64,000 nucleotides of DNA from JALXCH01 sp964495805 (GCA_964495805.1 CAZBWV010000066.1:36698-100697); one strand, 5' to 3'; positions 16,128 through 25,296 are shown, counted from the first letter of the stretch. Made by a program: numbers and translations. The notes: a model not told the origin generated them from the sequence alone.

Positions 16128-18431
16128 ATGGCTGTAAAAGAAACCAATTCCAAATCGGAACGCAAAATCTCCTCCCGTATTCCCGGATTTTACAAATACT
16201 CCATTCCTGAGCGGCTACGCATTTTATTTGAAAACGAGATTTTAAACGAGGACAATTTTCACAAGCTGCTGAACGAAGAGAACGTCCTGAGCGCTGCTGA
16301 AGCGGACAAAATGATTGAAAACGTCATTGGTGTGTTTGGCCTGCCCATTGGCCTGGGGCTGAACATGCTGGTCAACGGCAAAGAGTACGTGGTACCCATG
16401 GTGGTGGAGGAGCCTTCGATTGTGGCGGCGGTGAGCTCCGCTTCCAAACTGGTTCGCGATGCAGGAGGGTTTACCAGCACCAGCACGGAACCCATTCTCA
16501 TCGGGCAAATTCAGATTGTGGATGTGGAGAATACTTCGCGGGCAAAAACGGTTATTTTACAGAACAAGGAAGAGATCATCAACCTGGCCAACAGTTTGCA
16601 TCCGCGTATGCTGGCCCGCGGGGGCGGCGTGCGCGACGTGGAAGTGCGCATTTTACCGCGTAGTGCCGCCAAAGGGGATATGGTGATTGTTCATCTGCTG
16701 GTGGACACCCGGGATGCCATGGGCGCCAATCTGGTAAACAGCATGTGCGAGGGGGTCGCTTCCCTGTTAGAGAAGCTGACCGGCGGAAAGGTGTTCCTGC
16801 GCATCCTGTCCAATCTCACCGACCGTTCCATCGTAACTGCGGAATGCACCATTCCGGTCAATCTGCTCAACGGTAAAAACTTTTCTCCGGAGGAAGTGCG
16901 GGACGGCATCATTTTAGCCAACGAATTTGCCAGCATCGATCCGTACCGGGCAGCCACTCATAACAAAGGCATTATGAACGGTATCGATCCGGTGGCTATT
17001 GCCACAGGCAACGACTGGCGCGCCATCGAAGCAGCTGCTCATGCGTACGCGGCACGGGGCGGACGCTACACTTCGCTGACGTACTGGGGGAAGAATGAAC
17101 AGGGTGATCTGGTCGGGCGAATTGAAATTCCCATCAAAGTGGGTACCGTTGGCGGTCCGTTGCAATCGAATCCCGCCGTGCGCATTTTGCACGACATTAT
17201 GGGTATTACTTCTGCCCGGGAACTGGCTGAGGTGATGGGAGCAGTGGGTCTGGCGCAGAATCTGGCTGCCCTGAGGGCACTGGTTACCGAAGGCATTCAG
17301 CGCGGACACATGTCCCTGCACGCCCGCAGTGTGGCGGTGGCAGCCGGTGCTCCCGCGGATATTTTCGAAACGGTGGTGGAAAAGCTTATCGACAGCGGCG
17401 AAATCAAAATCTGGAAAGCTCAGGAAATTATCGCCGAACTCCAAAAACAGCCCCGTACCGCTCAACCGCGCGAAGCGGTACCGGAAAACGACCCGGAAGT
17501 GGGTACCGCTTACGGAAAAGTGATTTTATTGGGCGAACACTCAGTGGTGTACGGGACCCATGCCATCGCGGCACCGATTCAACTGGCCATCCAGACCAAG
17601 ATTCACCCCGGCGAAAACGGCATCCATCTGCTGATTCCCCGCTGGGGAGTGGAAGAGAAACTGCAGAAAGGGGTGGAACATCCTTACTCCATTTACAAAT
17701 CTCTGGATTTGATTCTGGATCGTCTGGGACTGGCTAATCGGGATATGAAAATCGAAATTTTTCCCCACATCCCCCGGGCGGCGGGCCTGGGCGGATCGGC
17801 AGCCCTGGCTGTGTCCATCATTCGTGCCCTTTCCAACCACTTTAAACTGAATTTAAGTGACGAAGAAATTGCCCGGCTCTCTTATGAATCGGAATTGATT
17901 GCCCACGGTACTGCCTCCGGTATCGACAACACACTGGCCACCTACAACAAGTTCACCCTGTTCCGAAAAGGCGATCCGCCGTTCATGCAGGAAATTAAAA
18001 CCCCAGAACCGATTCCCATTGTTATTGGGTTGAGTGGCATTGAGAGTTTAACCGCCAAGATGGTGGCTAAAGTGCGCAAAGCCTGGGAGCAGAACCGGGA
18101 ACTGTATGAACGCATCTTTCAGGAAATTGACGATTTAACCCTGAAGGCAGTGGAAGCCATCGAAAAGTACGATCTGGAAACCCTGGGCGAATACATGAAC
18201 ATCAATCAGGGATTATTGAATGCCCTGCAGGTTTCTTCGCCGGAGCTGGAGGAAATTATTGCTGTCGCCCGACGCAACGGAGCATTGGGTGCCAAGCTAA
18301 CCGGAGCCGGTGGAGGCGGTGCAGTGGTGGCACTCTGCCCCGATTCGGCCGAACAGGTTGCTCATGCCATCCGGCTGGCTGGTTACAAAGCAATTATCAC
18401 TCATATCGGTGAATCAAACGAAAAAAGGTGA
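16128..18431 (+). CDS. Fused HMG-CoA reductase (class II) - mevalonate kinase
   Basis: One 767-residue chain carries two enzymes. Residues 1 to about 440 are HMG-CoA reductase of the class II (Pseudomonas mevalonii) type: FYKYSIPERL, ENVIGVFGLPIGLGLNM, catalytic E95 (VVEEPSIVAA), cofactor loop DAMGANLVNSMCEG (196-209), K280 (THNKGIMNGID), D296 (TGNDWRAIEAAAH), GTVGGPLQSNP and H398 (MSLHARSVAVAAGAP). After a 20-residue Pro/Glu-rich linker, residues about 461-767 are mevalonate kinase: GKVILLGEHSVVYG (463-476), PRAAGLGGSAAL (549-560), catalytic D600 (HGTASGIDN) and LTGAGGGGAVVALC. No frameshift or internal stop separates them. It reduces HMG-CoA to mevalonate and phosphorylates it. GGATGG precedes the ATG; idi follows six bases after the stop. 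Confidence 0.95.
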   Translation: MAVKETNSKSERKISSRIPGFYKYSIPERLRILFENEILNEDNFHKLLNEENVLSAAEADKMIENVIGVFGLPIGLGLNMLVNGKEYVVPMVVEEPSIVAAVSSASKLVRDAGGFTSTSTEPILIGQIQIVDVENTSRAKTVILQNKEEIINLANSLHPRMLARGGGVRDVEVRILPRSAAKGDMVIVHLLVDTRDAMGANLVNSMCEGVASLLEKLTGGKVFLRILSNLTDRSIVTAECTIPVNLLNGKNFSPEEVRDGIILANEFASIDPYRAATHNKGIMNGIDPVAIATGNDWRAIEAAAHAYAARGGRYTSLTYWGKNEQGDLVGRIEIPIKVGTVGGPLQSNPAVRILHDIMGITSARELAEVMGAVGLAQNLAALRALVTEGIQRGHMSLHARSVAVAAGAPADIFETVVEKLIDSGEIKIWKAQEIIAELQKQPRTAQPREAVPENDPEVGTAYGKVILLGEHSVVYGTHAIAAPIQLAIQTKIHPGENGIHLLIPRWGVEEKLQKGVEHPYSIYKSLDLILDRLGLANRDMKIEIFPHIPRAAGLGGSAALAVSIIRALSNHFKLNLSDEEIARLSYESELIAHGTASGIDNTLATYNKFTLFRKGDPPFMQEIKTPEPIPIVIGLSGIESLTAKMVAKVRKAWEQNRELYERIFQEIDDLTLKAVEAIEKYDLETLGEYMNINQGLLNALQVSSPELEEIIAVARRNGALGAKLTGAGGGGAVVALCPDSAEQVAHAIRLAGYKAIITHIGESNEKR

Positions 18432-18437
18432 ACCTTT

Positions 18438-19028
18438 ATGCCAGGCAAAAACCACCCGCAGGTCTCCTTTTCCGATGAGCCGCTGATTCTGGTGAACGAA
18501 AAGGATGAAGTGGTCGGATACAAAGATAAAGTCTCCTGTCATGTGGGAGACGGGATTTTGCACCGGGCATTTTCCATTTTCATTTTTAACGGAAAAGGTC
18601 AGGTGCTTATGCAAAAACGCAGTGCCGAAAAGCCGCTCTGGCCGCTATTCTGGTCCAACAGCTGCTGTAGTCATCCGCGTAAGGGAGAAAGTTACCAGGT
18701 TGCCACTCAAAGGCGTTTGAAGGAAGAATTGGGATTTACCACCCGCCTGAAGTTTCTGTTCAAATTTCAGTATCAGGCCCGTTTTGGCCAGGTGGGGTCA
18801 GAAAATGAACTCTGCTCTGTGTACGTAGGACGTTACGACGGACCCGTGCAGGTAAATGCCCGGGAAATTGCCGAATGGGAATGGATAACAGTGGAAGAAT
18901 TGGAGAAGGAGATGCAGGAGCACCCGGAGCGGTTTACCCCCTGGTTTAAAATGGAATGGGAACGGATGCGCCGGGAATACTGGCCGGAAATTTCTGCCCT
19001 GTGGAAAGGAAATTCCGGAGAAGAATGA
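18438..19028 (+). CDS. idi: Isopentenyl-diphosphate delta-isomerase, type I (Nudix fold)
   Basis: The 196-residue enzyme interconverts isopentenyl and dimethylallyl diphosphate. Type I hallmarks are HRAFSIFIFNGKGQVLMQKR, the catalytic cysteine in SNSCCSHPRKGE, the Nudix-like AATQRRLKEELG-type helix (VATQRRLKEELGF), and the catalytic glutamate in ENELCSVYVG. The W-rich C-terminus (MEWERMRREYWPEI) also fits. AAGGTGAACC gives a ribosome site, and the six-base gap to the HMGR-MVK gene shows they are co-transcribed. With the preceding genes this completes HMG-CoA to IPP/DMAPP. Confidence 0.94.
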   Translation: MPGKNHPQVSFSDEPLILVNEKDEVVGYKDKVSCHVGDGILHRAFSIFIFNGKGQVLMQKRSAEKPLWPLFWSNSCCSHPRKGESYQVATQRRLKEELGFTTRLKFLFKFQYQARFGQVGSENELCSVYVGRYDGPVQVNAREIAEWEWITVEELEKEMQEHPERFTPWFKMEWERMRREYWPEISALWKGNSGEE

Positions 19029-19210
19029 AAGGTAGCAACTCCCTACCGAAAACCGCTGAAACTGCTAAATTTTAACCACTGAAGACACGGAAGGCTGTAA
19101 AAAGCACCTGTCCCCCCACTTACCGCCCACAAAAAACCACATTCCCCCGATTGCCCTCACACTCCCAACGTCCAGTAAATCTCATTCATTTTACATTTTA
19201 CATTCCACAT
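19029..19210 (+). other. Non-coding stretch between idi and the repeat tract
   Basis: About 180 bases without a credible gene. The part from 19130 on is pyrimidine-rich and grades into the repeat tract (CATTTTACATTTTACATTCC-like sequence). No clear terminator stem for the isoprenoid operon is visible here. Confidence 0.5.
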
Positions 19211-19370
19211 CCCCCTATTTCCCATATATCCCCTATTTCCCTCATTCCCCCTTATTCCCCTCACCCCCCTATTTCCCCTATTGCCCCTATTTCCCTTATT
19301 GCCCCTATATCCCTTATATCCCTTATATCCCCTATACCCCCTATACCCCCTTTTGCCCTTATCTCCCCTT
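19211..19370 (+). repeat. Degenerate 9-bp C-rich tandem repeat between convergent genes
   Basis: About 18 imperfect copies of a 9-base unit of the type CCCCTATTT, CCCCTATTG, CCCTTATAT and CCCCTATAC run up to the stop codon of the minus-strand symporter gene. The plus strand is C-rich and the minus strand carries runs of three to five G every nine bases (GGGGGTATAGGGGG). An open frame across it encodes only a Pro-Ile-Ser repeat, an artefact of the repeat. The symporter mRNA would end in this G-run array, which could form G-quadruplexes and pause or stop polymerase. Confidence 0.8.
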
Positions 19371-20705
19371 TCAAAATATCTTAAATAAGTTCAACAAAAT
19401 CACAAAAATAAATACCGGCACCAGAAAGCGAATTAAGAAAGACCACAATTTCAGTAAAGCGGGGCTTCCGTGGTAGCCCAAAGCCAGCTCCGCTGCGGCA
19501 TGTTTGGCACCCCATACCCAGCCCACAAAAATAGAAAGCAAAAAGGCACCAAACGCCAGGGAGATATTTCCGAACAGGAAGTCAATCAGCGAAAGGAATT
19601 CCATCCCCCCTACAATCGGTCGGCTTAACCATCCCACTGCCCCCTGAGACAAAGCGGAGGGGAGTCCCAGCAGAAAAGTAAAAATTGCCACCACCCACAC
19701 AGCAATTTTTCGTGCCACTCGTTTTTCATCCACTAAATACGCGGTAGGCACTTCTAACAAAGAGATGGTGGAAGTAAGTGCGGCAATGGAAAGGAGGAGG
19801 AAAAACACGGCACCAATATAAATACCGCCTGGCATTTTTTCGAACACTGCCGGGAGCACCTGGAAAACCAGTCCCGGTCCCGCAGCGGGATTTTGATTCA
19901 TGGCAAACAGCGCAGGGAAAATAATCAGACCGGCCATGATGGCAATTAGCGTATCAGCAATAGCCACCCACAATCCGGAAGAGAACAAATTATCCTGCTT
20001 GGAGATGTAACTTCCGTAGGTAATCATCAATCCCATTCCCAGGCTCAGGGAAAAAAAAGCCTGCCCCAGTGCCGCCAGCACCACTTTTCCGGTAATCTTG
20101 CTGAAATCCGGTTTCAAATAAAACGCCAGTCCTTTCCCTGAACCGGGCAAAAAATTCACGTAAACAATGAGTGCCAGCAGTAGCAGGAAAAGTACCGGCA
20201 TTAAAATTTTCGACCACTTTTCGATGCCTTCCTGAACGCCCCCGTACACAACCAGCACAGTAAATAAGATAAAAAGCACAAACAAAAATATCACAATGGG
20301 AGTATTAGCCACAAAGCTGGTAAATTCCATATGGCTGTGCATTAACATCTTAAAAATATAACCGAACGTCCATCCGGCAATGACGGCATAAAAGGAAAGA
20401 ATAAACAGACCGGTAATTACCCCCAGTCCCCCTACCCATACCCAGGCACTTCCGGGACGGATAGAGGCAATGGCGCCAACAGGATTTTTCTGAGCATATC
20501 GTCCCAGAGCCAGCTCCGCGTACAGGTAGGGTAATCCGATAATGAGTACACAGGCCAGGTACACAAACACGAATGCGGCACCCCCATTCTGGCCGGTTAC
20601 ATAGGGAAATCGCCACACGTTACCCAGTCCGATGGCCGAACCGGCAGCAGCCAGAATAAACCCGATCTTCGAACTCCACTGACCACGTTCCGATGTTTGA
20701 CTCAT
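19371..20705 (-). CDS. Sodium:neurotransmitter symporter (SNF/NSS) family transporter
   Basis: The 444-residue inner-membrane protein has about 11-12 hydrophobic helices. The N-terminus has the NSS signature WSSKIGFILAAAGSAIGLGNVWRFPYVTGQNGGAAF, with the Na+-site loop AAAGSAIGLGNVWRFPY and helix break, and PYLYAELALGRYA follows. GQAFFSLSLGMGLMITYGSY matches the TM6 region and ALTSTISLLEVPTAYL the TM8 region. Bacterial members such as LeuT/TnaT take up amino acids with Na+; the substrate is not deducible here. GGAGG lies about nine bases before the start, 36 bases after the TPM gene stop, so it is probably the last gene of the secA operon. Confidence 0.95.
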   Translation of the reverse strand: MSQTSERGQWSSKIGFILAAAGSAIGLGNVWRFPYVTGQNGGAAFVFVYLACVLIIGLPYLYAELALGRYAQKNPVGAIASIRPGSAWVWVGGLGVITGLFILSFYAVIAGWTFGYIFKMLMHSHMEFTSFVANTPIVIFLFVLFILFTVLVVYGGVQEGIEKWSKILMPVLFLLLLALIVYVNFLPGSGKGLAFYLKPDFSKITGKVVLAALGQAFFSLSLGMGLMITYGSYISKQDNLFSSGLWVAIADTLIAIMAGLIIFPALFAMNQNPAAGPGLVFQVLPAVFEKMPGGIYIGAVFFLLLSIAALTSTISLLEVPTAYLVDEKRVARKIAVWVVAIFTFLLGLPSALSQGAVGWLSRPIVGGMEFLSLIDFLFGNISLAFGAFLLSIFVGWVWGAKHAAAELALGYHGSPALLKLWSFLIRFLVPVFIFVILLNLFKIF

Positions 20706-20741
20706 GAAGCAATCCTCCAGAATTCCACGTTTCTGTGCCTT

Positions 20742-21215
20742 TTATTTTTGATCCCGATTTTCCTCCGATTCAATGGAGATTTCGTCGGAGAGTTCATTTA
20801 CATCATCCGATTGGTAGGGAAAGTAGGTTTTCAGTTTTTGTCCGATGAGATGGATGGCCTGACAGACGCCTTCGCAAAATTTCCCCTGCCGGAAGTGCTC
20901 AGTCATCAAATCGACCACGTCCTGCCAGAAATTTTCCGGCACCACACGATTAATGCCTTCGTCCCCGATAATGGCAAATTTTCGTTCGCCGGTGGCAAAA
21001 TAGATGAGCACTCCGTTACGCTGGGCGGTTTTATCCATTCCAATTTTAAAGAAAACTTCCAGCGCCCGTTGAAAGACGTCTTTGCCCGCTTTCTTCTCCA
21101 GATGCAAACGAATTTCTCCGGAGGTTTCTTTTTCTGCCTGGCGAATAGCCTCCACAATTCGCTGTTTCTCTTCCTTACTGAAAAATTTATTGGGATTGGA
21201 AGGTCGATCGCTCAT
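20742..21215 (-). CDS. TPM-domain protein, cytoplasmic
   Basis: The 157-residue protein has no signal peptide and contains a TPM domain (Psb32/MOLO1 fold): FFSKEEKQRIVEAIRQAEKETSGEIRLHLE, RNGVLIYFATGERKFAIIGDEGIN, FWQDVVDLMTEHFRQGKFCEGVCQAIHLIGQKLK. TPM proteins have been linked to membrane-protein maintenance and weak phosphatase activity; the biochemical role here is unknown. The acidic C-terminal tail is probably flexible. AAGGAAA precedes the ATG. It lies directly downstream of a second, secreted TPM protein, a pairing often seen in bacteria. Confidence 0.85.
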   Translation of the reverse strand: MSDRPSNPNKFFSKEEKQRIVEAIRQAEKETSGEIRLHLEKKAGKDVFQRALEVFFKIGMDKTAQRNGVLIYFATGERKFAIIGDEGINRVVPENFWQDVVDLMTEHFRQGKFCEGVCQAIHLIGQKLKTYFPYQSDDVNELSDEISIESEENRDQK

Positions 21216-21266
21216 GCTCGTTTCCTTTCCGGTTGGTGTTCATGGGATAAAATTGAGATGATTCGT

Positions 21267-22037
21267 TTACCAGCTGCCGGTGGCGCCACCGCCGCCAAAG
21301 CTCCCGCCTCCGGGCGAAAAACCGCCTCCACCAAAACCACCGCCAAATCCACCACCGGAGCCCCCGCCACCAAAACCGCCCCAGAAAAATGGACCGCCAC
21401 CGTGCCAGCCGCCTCTTGAAACGGTCGCCCGATTCCGCCGCCCAAATTTCAACAGCAAAAGGACGATGATAAAAAAGACGATCACCGCAAAGGGGAACTC
21501 GTCATCTTCCTGCTGGCGTCGTTTACGGGGGATACCCTTGTATTTACCCGCAGCGGCCTGCATTAATTGTTCTACCCCGGCACGAATTCCTTCAAAAAAC
21601 TGCCCCTTTCTGAAATAGGGAGCAATGACATTCTGAGCAATCTGAATGGCAATGGCGTCCGGTACTTTGTCCTCCAGCCCGTAGCCCACTTCAATACGAA
21701 TCTTGTGTTCTTTCAGAAAAACGGCCAGGATAATGCCATTATCCCGCCCCTTTTGCCCTACCTTCCAGGCTTCGGCCAGCCGGATGGAAAACTCTTCCAC
21801 CGGATAACCCTGCGCATCGGGGAAAATAGCCACCACAATCTGGTTGGAGGTGCTGTCCTCGTAAGCTCGTAATTCATTGTTTAAAAATTGCTCTTGCTCC
21901 GGAGTGAGCCGATCGGCATAATCAACCACCCATTGAGTGGGCTTGGGTGGTAATTTTTGTGCAAAAGTTGGATGAATGAATGCAAATAAAAAAAGGGATA
22001 AAATCAAATTCCACAGAATTGTGGACGTTTTTCTCAT
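21267..22037 (-). CDS. Exported TPM-domain protein with Gly-rich tail (YgcG-like)
   Basis: The 256-residue protein has a signal peptide (MRKTSTILWNLILSLFLFAFIHPTFAQ). A TPM domain follows (about 28-175: WVVDYADRLTPEQEQFLNNEL, NQIVVAIFPDAQGYPVEEFSIRLAEAW, DNGIILAVFLKEHKIRIEVGYGLE, YFRKGQFFEGIRAGVEQLM), then a basic linker, one transmembrane helix (FAVIVFFIIVLLLLKF) and a Gly/Phe/Ser-rich tail. This is the YgcG layout: a periplasmic TPM domain anchored in the inner membrane. The start is ATG 22037, with GGAGAG eight bases upstream; the longer frame to 22121 would overlap secA and lacks an export signal at its N-terminus. Confidence 0.88.
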   Translation of the reverse strand: MRKTSTILWNLILSLFLFAFIHPTFAQKLPPKPTQWVVDYADRLTPEQEQFLNNELRAYEDSTSNQIVVAIFPDAQGYPVEEFSIRLAEAWKVGQKGRDNGIILAVFLKEHKIRIEVGYGLEDKVPDAIAIQIAQNVIAPYFRKGQFFEGIRAGVEQLMQAAAGKYKGIPRKRRQQEDDEFPFAVIVFFIIVLLLLKFGRRNRATVSRGGWHGGGPFFWGGFGGGGSGGGFGGGFGGGGFSPGGGSFGGGGATGSW

Positions 22038-22104
22038 GGGTCTCTCCATTCCTGGCCAATCATGAAATCGCTTTTCTGAAACCAATTCGGGGCGAAAGGG
22101 AATA

Positions 22105-25100
22105 TTACACCTTTTTCCCATGGCAGTTTTTATATTTTAAGCCGCTTCCACAGGGGCAGGGATCGTTCCGACCTACTTTGGGGAATTCCCTTTTGATAGG
22201 TGCAACTTTTTTGCTCCGCTGCTGCCCGGCTTTTTGAATGGCGGTCATCTCACCTCCGCTTCCCGCCTGATATCCAAGATTGGTGGTTTCGTCATGCATC
22301 AGCACAATGCGCGGCGGGGCATAGCGATGTTCGCGGGGCGCCTCGACCACTTCCGCCCGCCAGAGCATCTCCAGAATCTTCTGATTAATGGTATCGATTA
22401 AATCAACAAACAAATGGTAAGCTTCCTGCTTGTACTCAATTAACGGATCTTTCTGTCCGTAAGCGCGCAAACCAATTCCTTCTTTCAACAGGTCCATCTG
22501 GTGCAGGTGATCTTTCCATTGCTCATCCACCACCCGGAGAATCACATACTTCTCGAACTCGCGGAGGAACTTTTCGCCTAACTTTTTCTCTTTATATTCA
22601 TAAATCTTGTATGCTTCCTCTTTGATATACTGACGCAGGTCCTCTTCGCTCATCTCGTAAATTTTATCCCCCAGCTGGTGCACATCCACCAGCAGGGTAC
22701 GCATGGTCTGTTCGTTCAGGCTTTCGATATCCCAATCTTCCGGATGTCGGCGCCCACTGACATATTTTTCCATCAGAGCATCCAGGAATTCTTCCATCAC
22801 CTCTTCCAGTTCCTGACGGACATCCTCCTGAAGGAGTGCTTTGCGACGGCGACTGTAAATGACTTCCCGTTGCTTGTTCATTACATCGTCGTATTCCAGC
22901 AGATGTTTTCGAATGGAATAATTCTGCATTTCCACCCGATGCTGGGCTTTTTCGATGGCACGGGTGACCATGGGATGGACAATCATTTCACCTTCTTTCG
23001 CACCCAGTTTATCCATAATACCGATGAGCCGGTCGGAACCGAACAATCGCATTAAATCATCTTCCAGACTGAGGAAGAAGCGGCTGGAGCCAGGGTCTCC
23101 CTGACGGCCGGCACGGCCGCGCAACTGCCGGTCGATTCGGCGGGACTCATGCCGTTCCGTTCCGATAATATGAAGCCCGCAGGGCATATCCTTTTTACAC
23201 TGCTCCAGGTCCAGGTCCGGCGGAACCGGTCGTCCTTCTGTGTCAATCAAATAGCAGCCACCTTCGCACTTTACCACTCCCTTCCCCAGTTTAATGTCCG
23301 TTCCGCGACCGGCCATGTTGGTGGCAATGGTTACTGCGCCGGGTTGTCCTGCTTTGGCAACAATTTCTGCTTCCTGTTTGTGATGCTTGGCGTTCAGCAC
23401 ATTGTGAGGGATCCCCCGTCGTTTAAGCATACGGCTGAGTGTTTCGGACACTTCCACCGAAATGGTACCCACCAGCACAGGTCGCCCCGCCCGATGCAGA
23501 CGTTCCACTTCGTTAATCACTGCATTATATTTTTCCCGCTTGGTTCGGTAAATTACGTCGTTATAATCGATGCGGCGTACCGGTTTGTTGGTGGGAATCA
23601 CCACCACATCCAATTTGTAAATATCCCAGAACTCGGCTGCTTCGGTTTCGGCGGTTCCGGTCATTCCGGCTAATTTATCGTACATGCGGAAATAATTTTG
23701 CAGGGTGATGGTGGCCAGCGTTTGTGTTTCGCCTTCAATTTTCACATTCTCTTTGGCTTCCAGCGCCTGATGCAATCCGTCGCTGTATCGGCGGCCGTAC
23801 ATGATGCGTCCGGTAAACTCATCCACAATGAGCACTTTGCCTTCGGAGACCACGTAATCCACATCCTTCTCGAACAGAGAATACGCTTTGAGCAATTGAT
23901 GGATGTTATGCAGCTTCTCGTTTTTGCGGACGTATTCCATCTGAATTTTGTTCTTTCGCTCCATTTTCTCCATGGGCGAAAGTGACTCATCTCCTTCGAT
24001 GGCCGAAAATTCTTCGGTGATATCCGGTAGCACAAATTCTTCCGGATTGGAAGGTGACAGGAAGTTGCGCCCTTTATCGGTCAGATCGATGGTGTTGCTT
24101 TTCTCTTCGATAGCGTAGTAGAGCTGTTCGGTAATCTCGTGGAGCTTTTTGTCCCGCATAAATGCGTTTTCTGCTTCGAAGACCATTTTGCGGATACGTC
24201 CCTGCTGATACAGTTTCTGCAACCGACGATTCTTGGGAGCACCATACTGAGCAATCAGCAGCTTGACGGCTGCTTCGTCCTCCCGACCTTCTTCTAACAA
24301 CTTTTCCGCTTCTGCAATCAGTTTATTGACATAGCGGGTTTGCTCCCGCACCAATCGTTCCACCATGGGTTTTACTTCGTCGTAGGCGTGTGTCGCCGAT
24401 TCCAGCGGACCGGAGATAATCAGCGGTGTGCGCGCTTCATCAATCAGAACACTATCCACCTCATCCACAATGGCATAGTGGTGCCCTTTGACCTGCACAA
24501 TGTCTTCCGGGCGCACAGCCATATTATCCCGCAAATAATCGAAGCCGAATTCGTTGTTGGTGCCGTAGGTAATATCACAACTATACGCTTCGCGACGCTG
24601 CTTGCTATCCATATTATTCAGAATGACACCAACACTGAGCCCCAGAAACCGGTAAATTTCACCCATCCACTCGGCATCGCGCTGTGCCAGATAGTCGTTT
24701 ACCGTTACCAGATGAGCCCCTTTACCTTCCAGCGCATTCAGGTACAGCGGCATGGTTGCAACCAGCGTTTTTCCTTCGCCGGTGGCCATTTCGGCAATCT
24801 TCCCCTGATGCAATACAATTCCCCCCATCAACTGCACATCGAAGGGAACCATATTCCATTCCATCTCCTTGCCAGTAACCATCCATTTTTTGCCCACCAA
24901 TCGGCGACAGGCATCCTTGACCACTGCAAAAGCCTCTGGTAACAGATCGTCCAGCGTTTCGCCAGCGGCAAGGCGTTCCTTGAACTCTTCGGTCTTCTTT
25001 TGCAGTTCCGCATCGCTTAATTTGCGCAGCGATTCGTAATGTCGATTGATTTCTTCAACAATGGGCCAGAGTTTTTTATATTCGCGTTCGTTTTTCGTTC

Positions 25101-25131
25101 CAAATACTTTCGAAATAATTTTATTGAACAT
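22105..25131 (-). CDS. secA: Protein translocase ATPase SecA
   Basis: The 1008-residue motor drives preproteins through SecYEG. Visible features are Walker A MATGEGKTLVA, the DEVD box in AIVDEVDSVLIDEARTPLIISG, AGRGTDIKLG, the helicase motif RRIDRQLRGRAGRQGDPG, the helical scaffold (EVIYSRRRKALL, VDEQWKDHLHQMDLLKEGI) and the C-terminal zinc hook CPCGSGLKYKNCHGK that binds SecB or ribosome. It is about 100 residues longer than E. coli SecA, with an extra charged helical insert before KKLHEITEQLYYAIEEKSNT, which is common in FCB-type SecA. TGGAGC precedes the start. Downstream are the two TPM genes and the symporter. Confidence 0.98.
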   Translation of the reverse strand: MFNKIISKVFGTKNEREYKKLWPIVEEINRHYESLRKLSDAELQKKTEEFKERLAAGETLDDLLPEAFAVVKDACRRLVGKKWMVTGKEMEWNMVPFDVQLMGGIVLHQGKIAEMATGEGKTLVATMPLYLNALEGKGAHLVTVNDYLAQRDAEWMGEIYRFLGLSVGVILNNMDSKQRREAYSCDITYGTNNEFGFDYLRDNMAVRPEDIVQVKGHHYAIVDEVDSVLIDEARTPLIISGPLESATHAYDEVKPMVERLVREQTRYVNKLIAEAEKLLEEGREDEAAVKLLIAQYGAPKNRRLQKLYQQGRIRKMVFEAENAFMRDKKLHEITEQLYYAIEEKSNTIDLTDKGRNFLSPSNPEEFVLPDITEEFSAIEGDESLSPMEKMERKNKIQMEYVRKNEKLHNIHQLLKAYSLFEKDVDYVVSEGKVLIVDEFTGRIMYGRRYSDGLHQALEAKENVKIEGETQTLATITLQNYFRMYDKLAGMTGTAETEAAEFWDIYKLDVVVIPTNKPVRRIDYNDVIYRTKREKYNAVINEVERLHRAGRPVLVGTISVEVSETLSRMLKRRGIPHNVLNAKHHKQEAEIVAKAGQPGAVTIATNMAGRGTDIKLGKGVVKCEGGCYLIDTEGRPVPPDLDLEQCKKDMPCGLHIIGTERHESRRIDRQLRGRAGRQGDPGSSRFFLSLEDDLMRLFGSDRLIGIMDKLGAKEGEMIVHPMVTRAIEKAQHRVEMQNYSIRKHLLEYDDVMNKQREVIYSRRRKALLQEDVRQELEEVMEEFLDALMEKYVSGRRHPEDWDIESLNEQTMRTLLVDVHQLGDKIYEMSEEDLRQYIKEEAYKIYEYKEKKLGEKFLREFEKYVILRVVDEQWKDHLHQMDLLKEGIGLRAYGQKDPLIEYKQEAYHLFVDLIDTINQKILEMLWRAEVVEAPREHRYAPPRIVLMHDETTNLGYQAGSGGEMTAIQKAGQQRSKKVAPIKREFPKVGRNDPCPCGSGLKYKNCHGKKV

Positions 25132-25296
25132 AAAACTGCTCCAAAAATTTTGTGTATCTAAATATAACTATAGGCAATTCAAAAAGTTCTGAACTGTTAA
25201 AATTAAACTGAATTACCTGATTATGCAAAAACATTATCAAAATGTGAACCAATCCGGCAGGATGATGAGTGAGGTGAAAACATACTTCAGGTTGAA

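Noticed and set aside
19151..19384. 77-residue Pro/Ile/Ser repeat ORF
   Set aside because: It is produced by the 9-bp C-rich repeat tract, has no ribosome site and runs into the symporter 3' end.
20697..21419. 240-residue plus-strand ORF opposite the TPM genes
   Set aside because: It lies fully antisense to two TPM-domain genes with clear motifs and signal peptide; its Ala/Thr/Lys-rich end mirrors the Gly-rich tail of the minus-strand protein.
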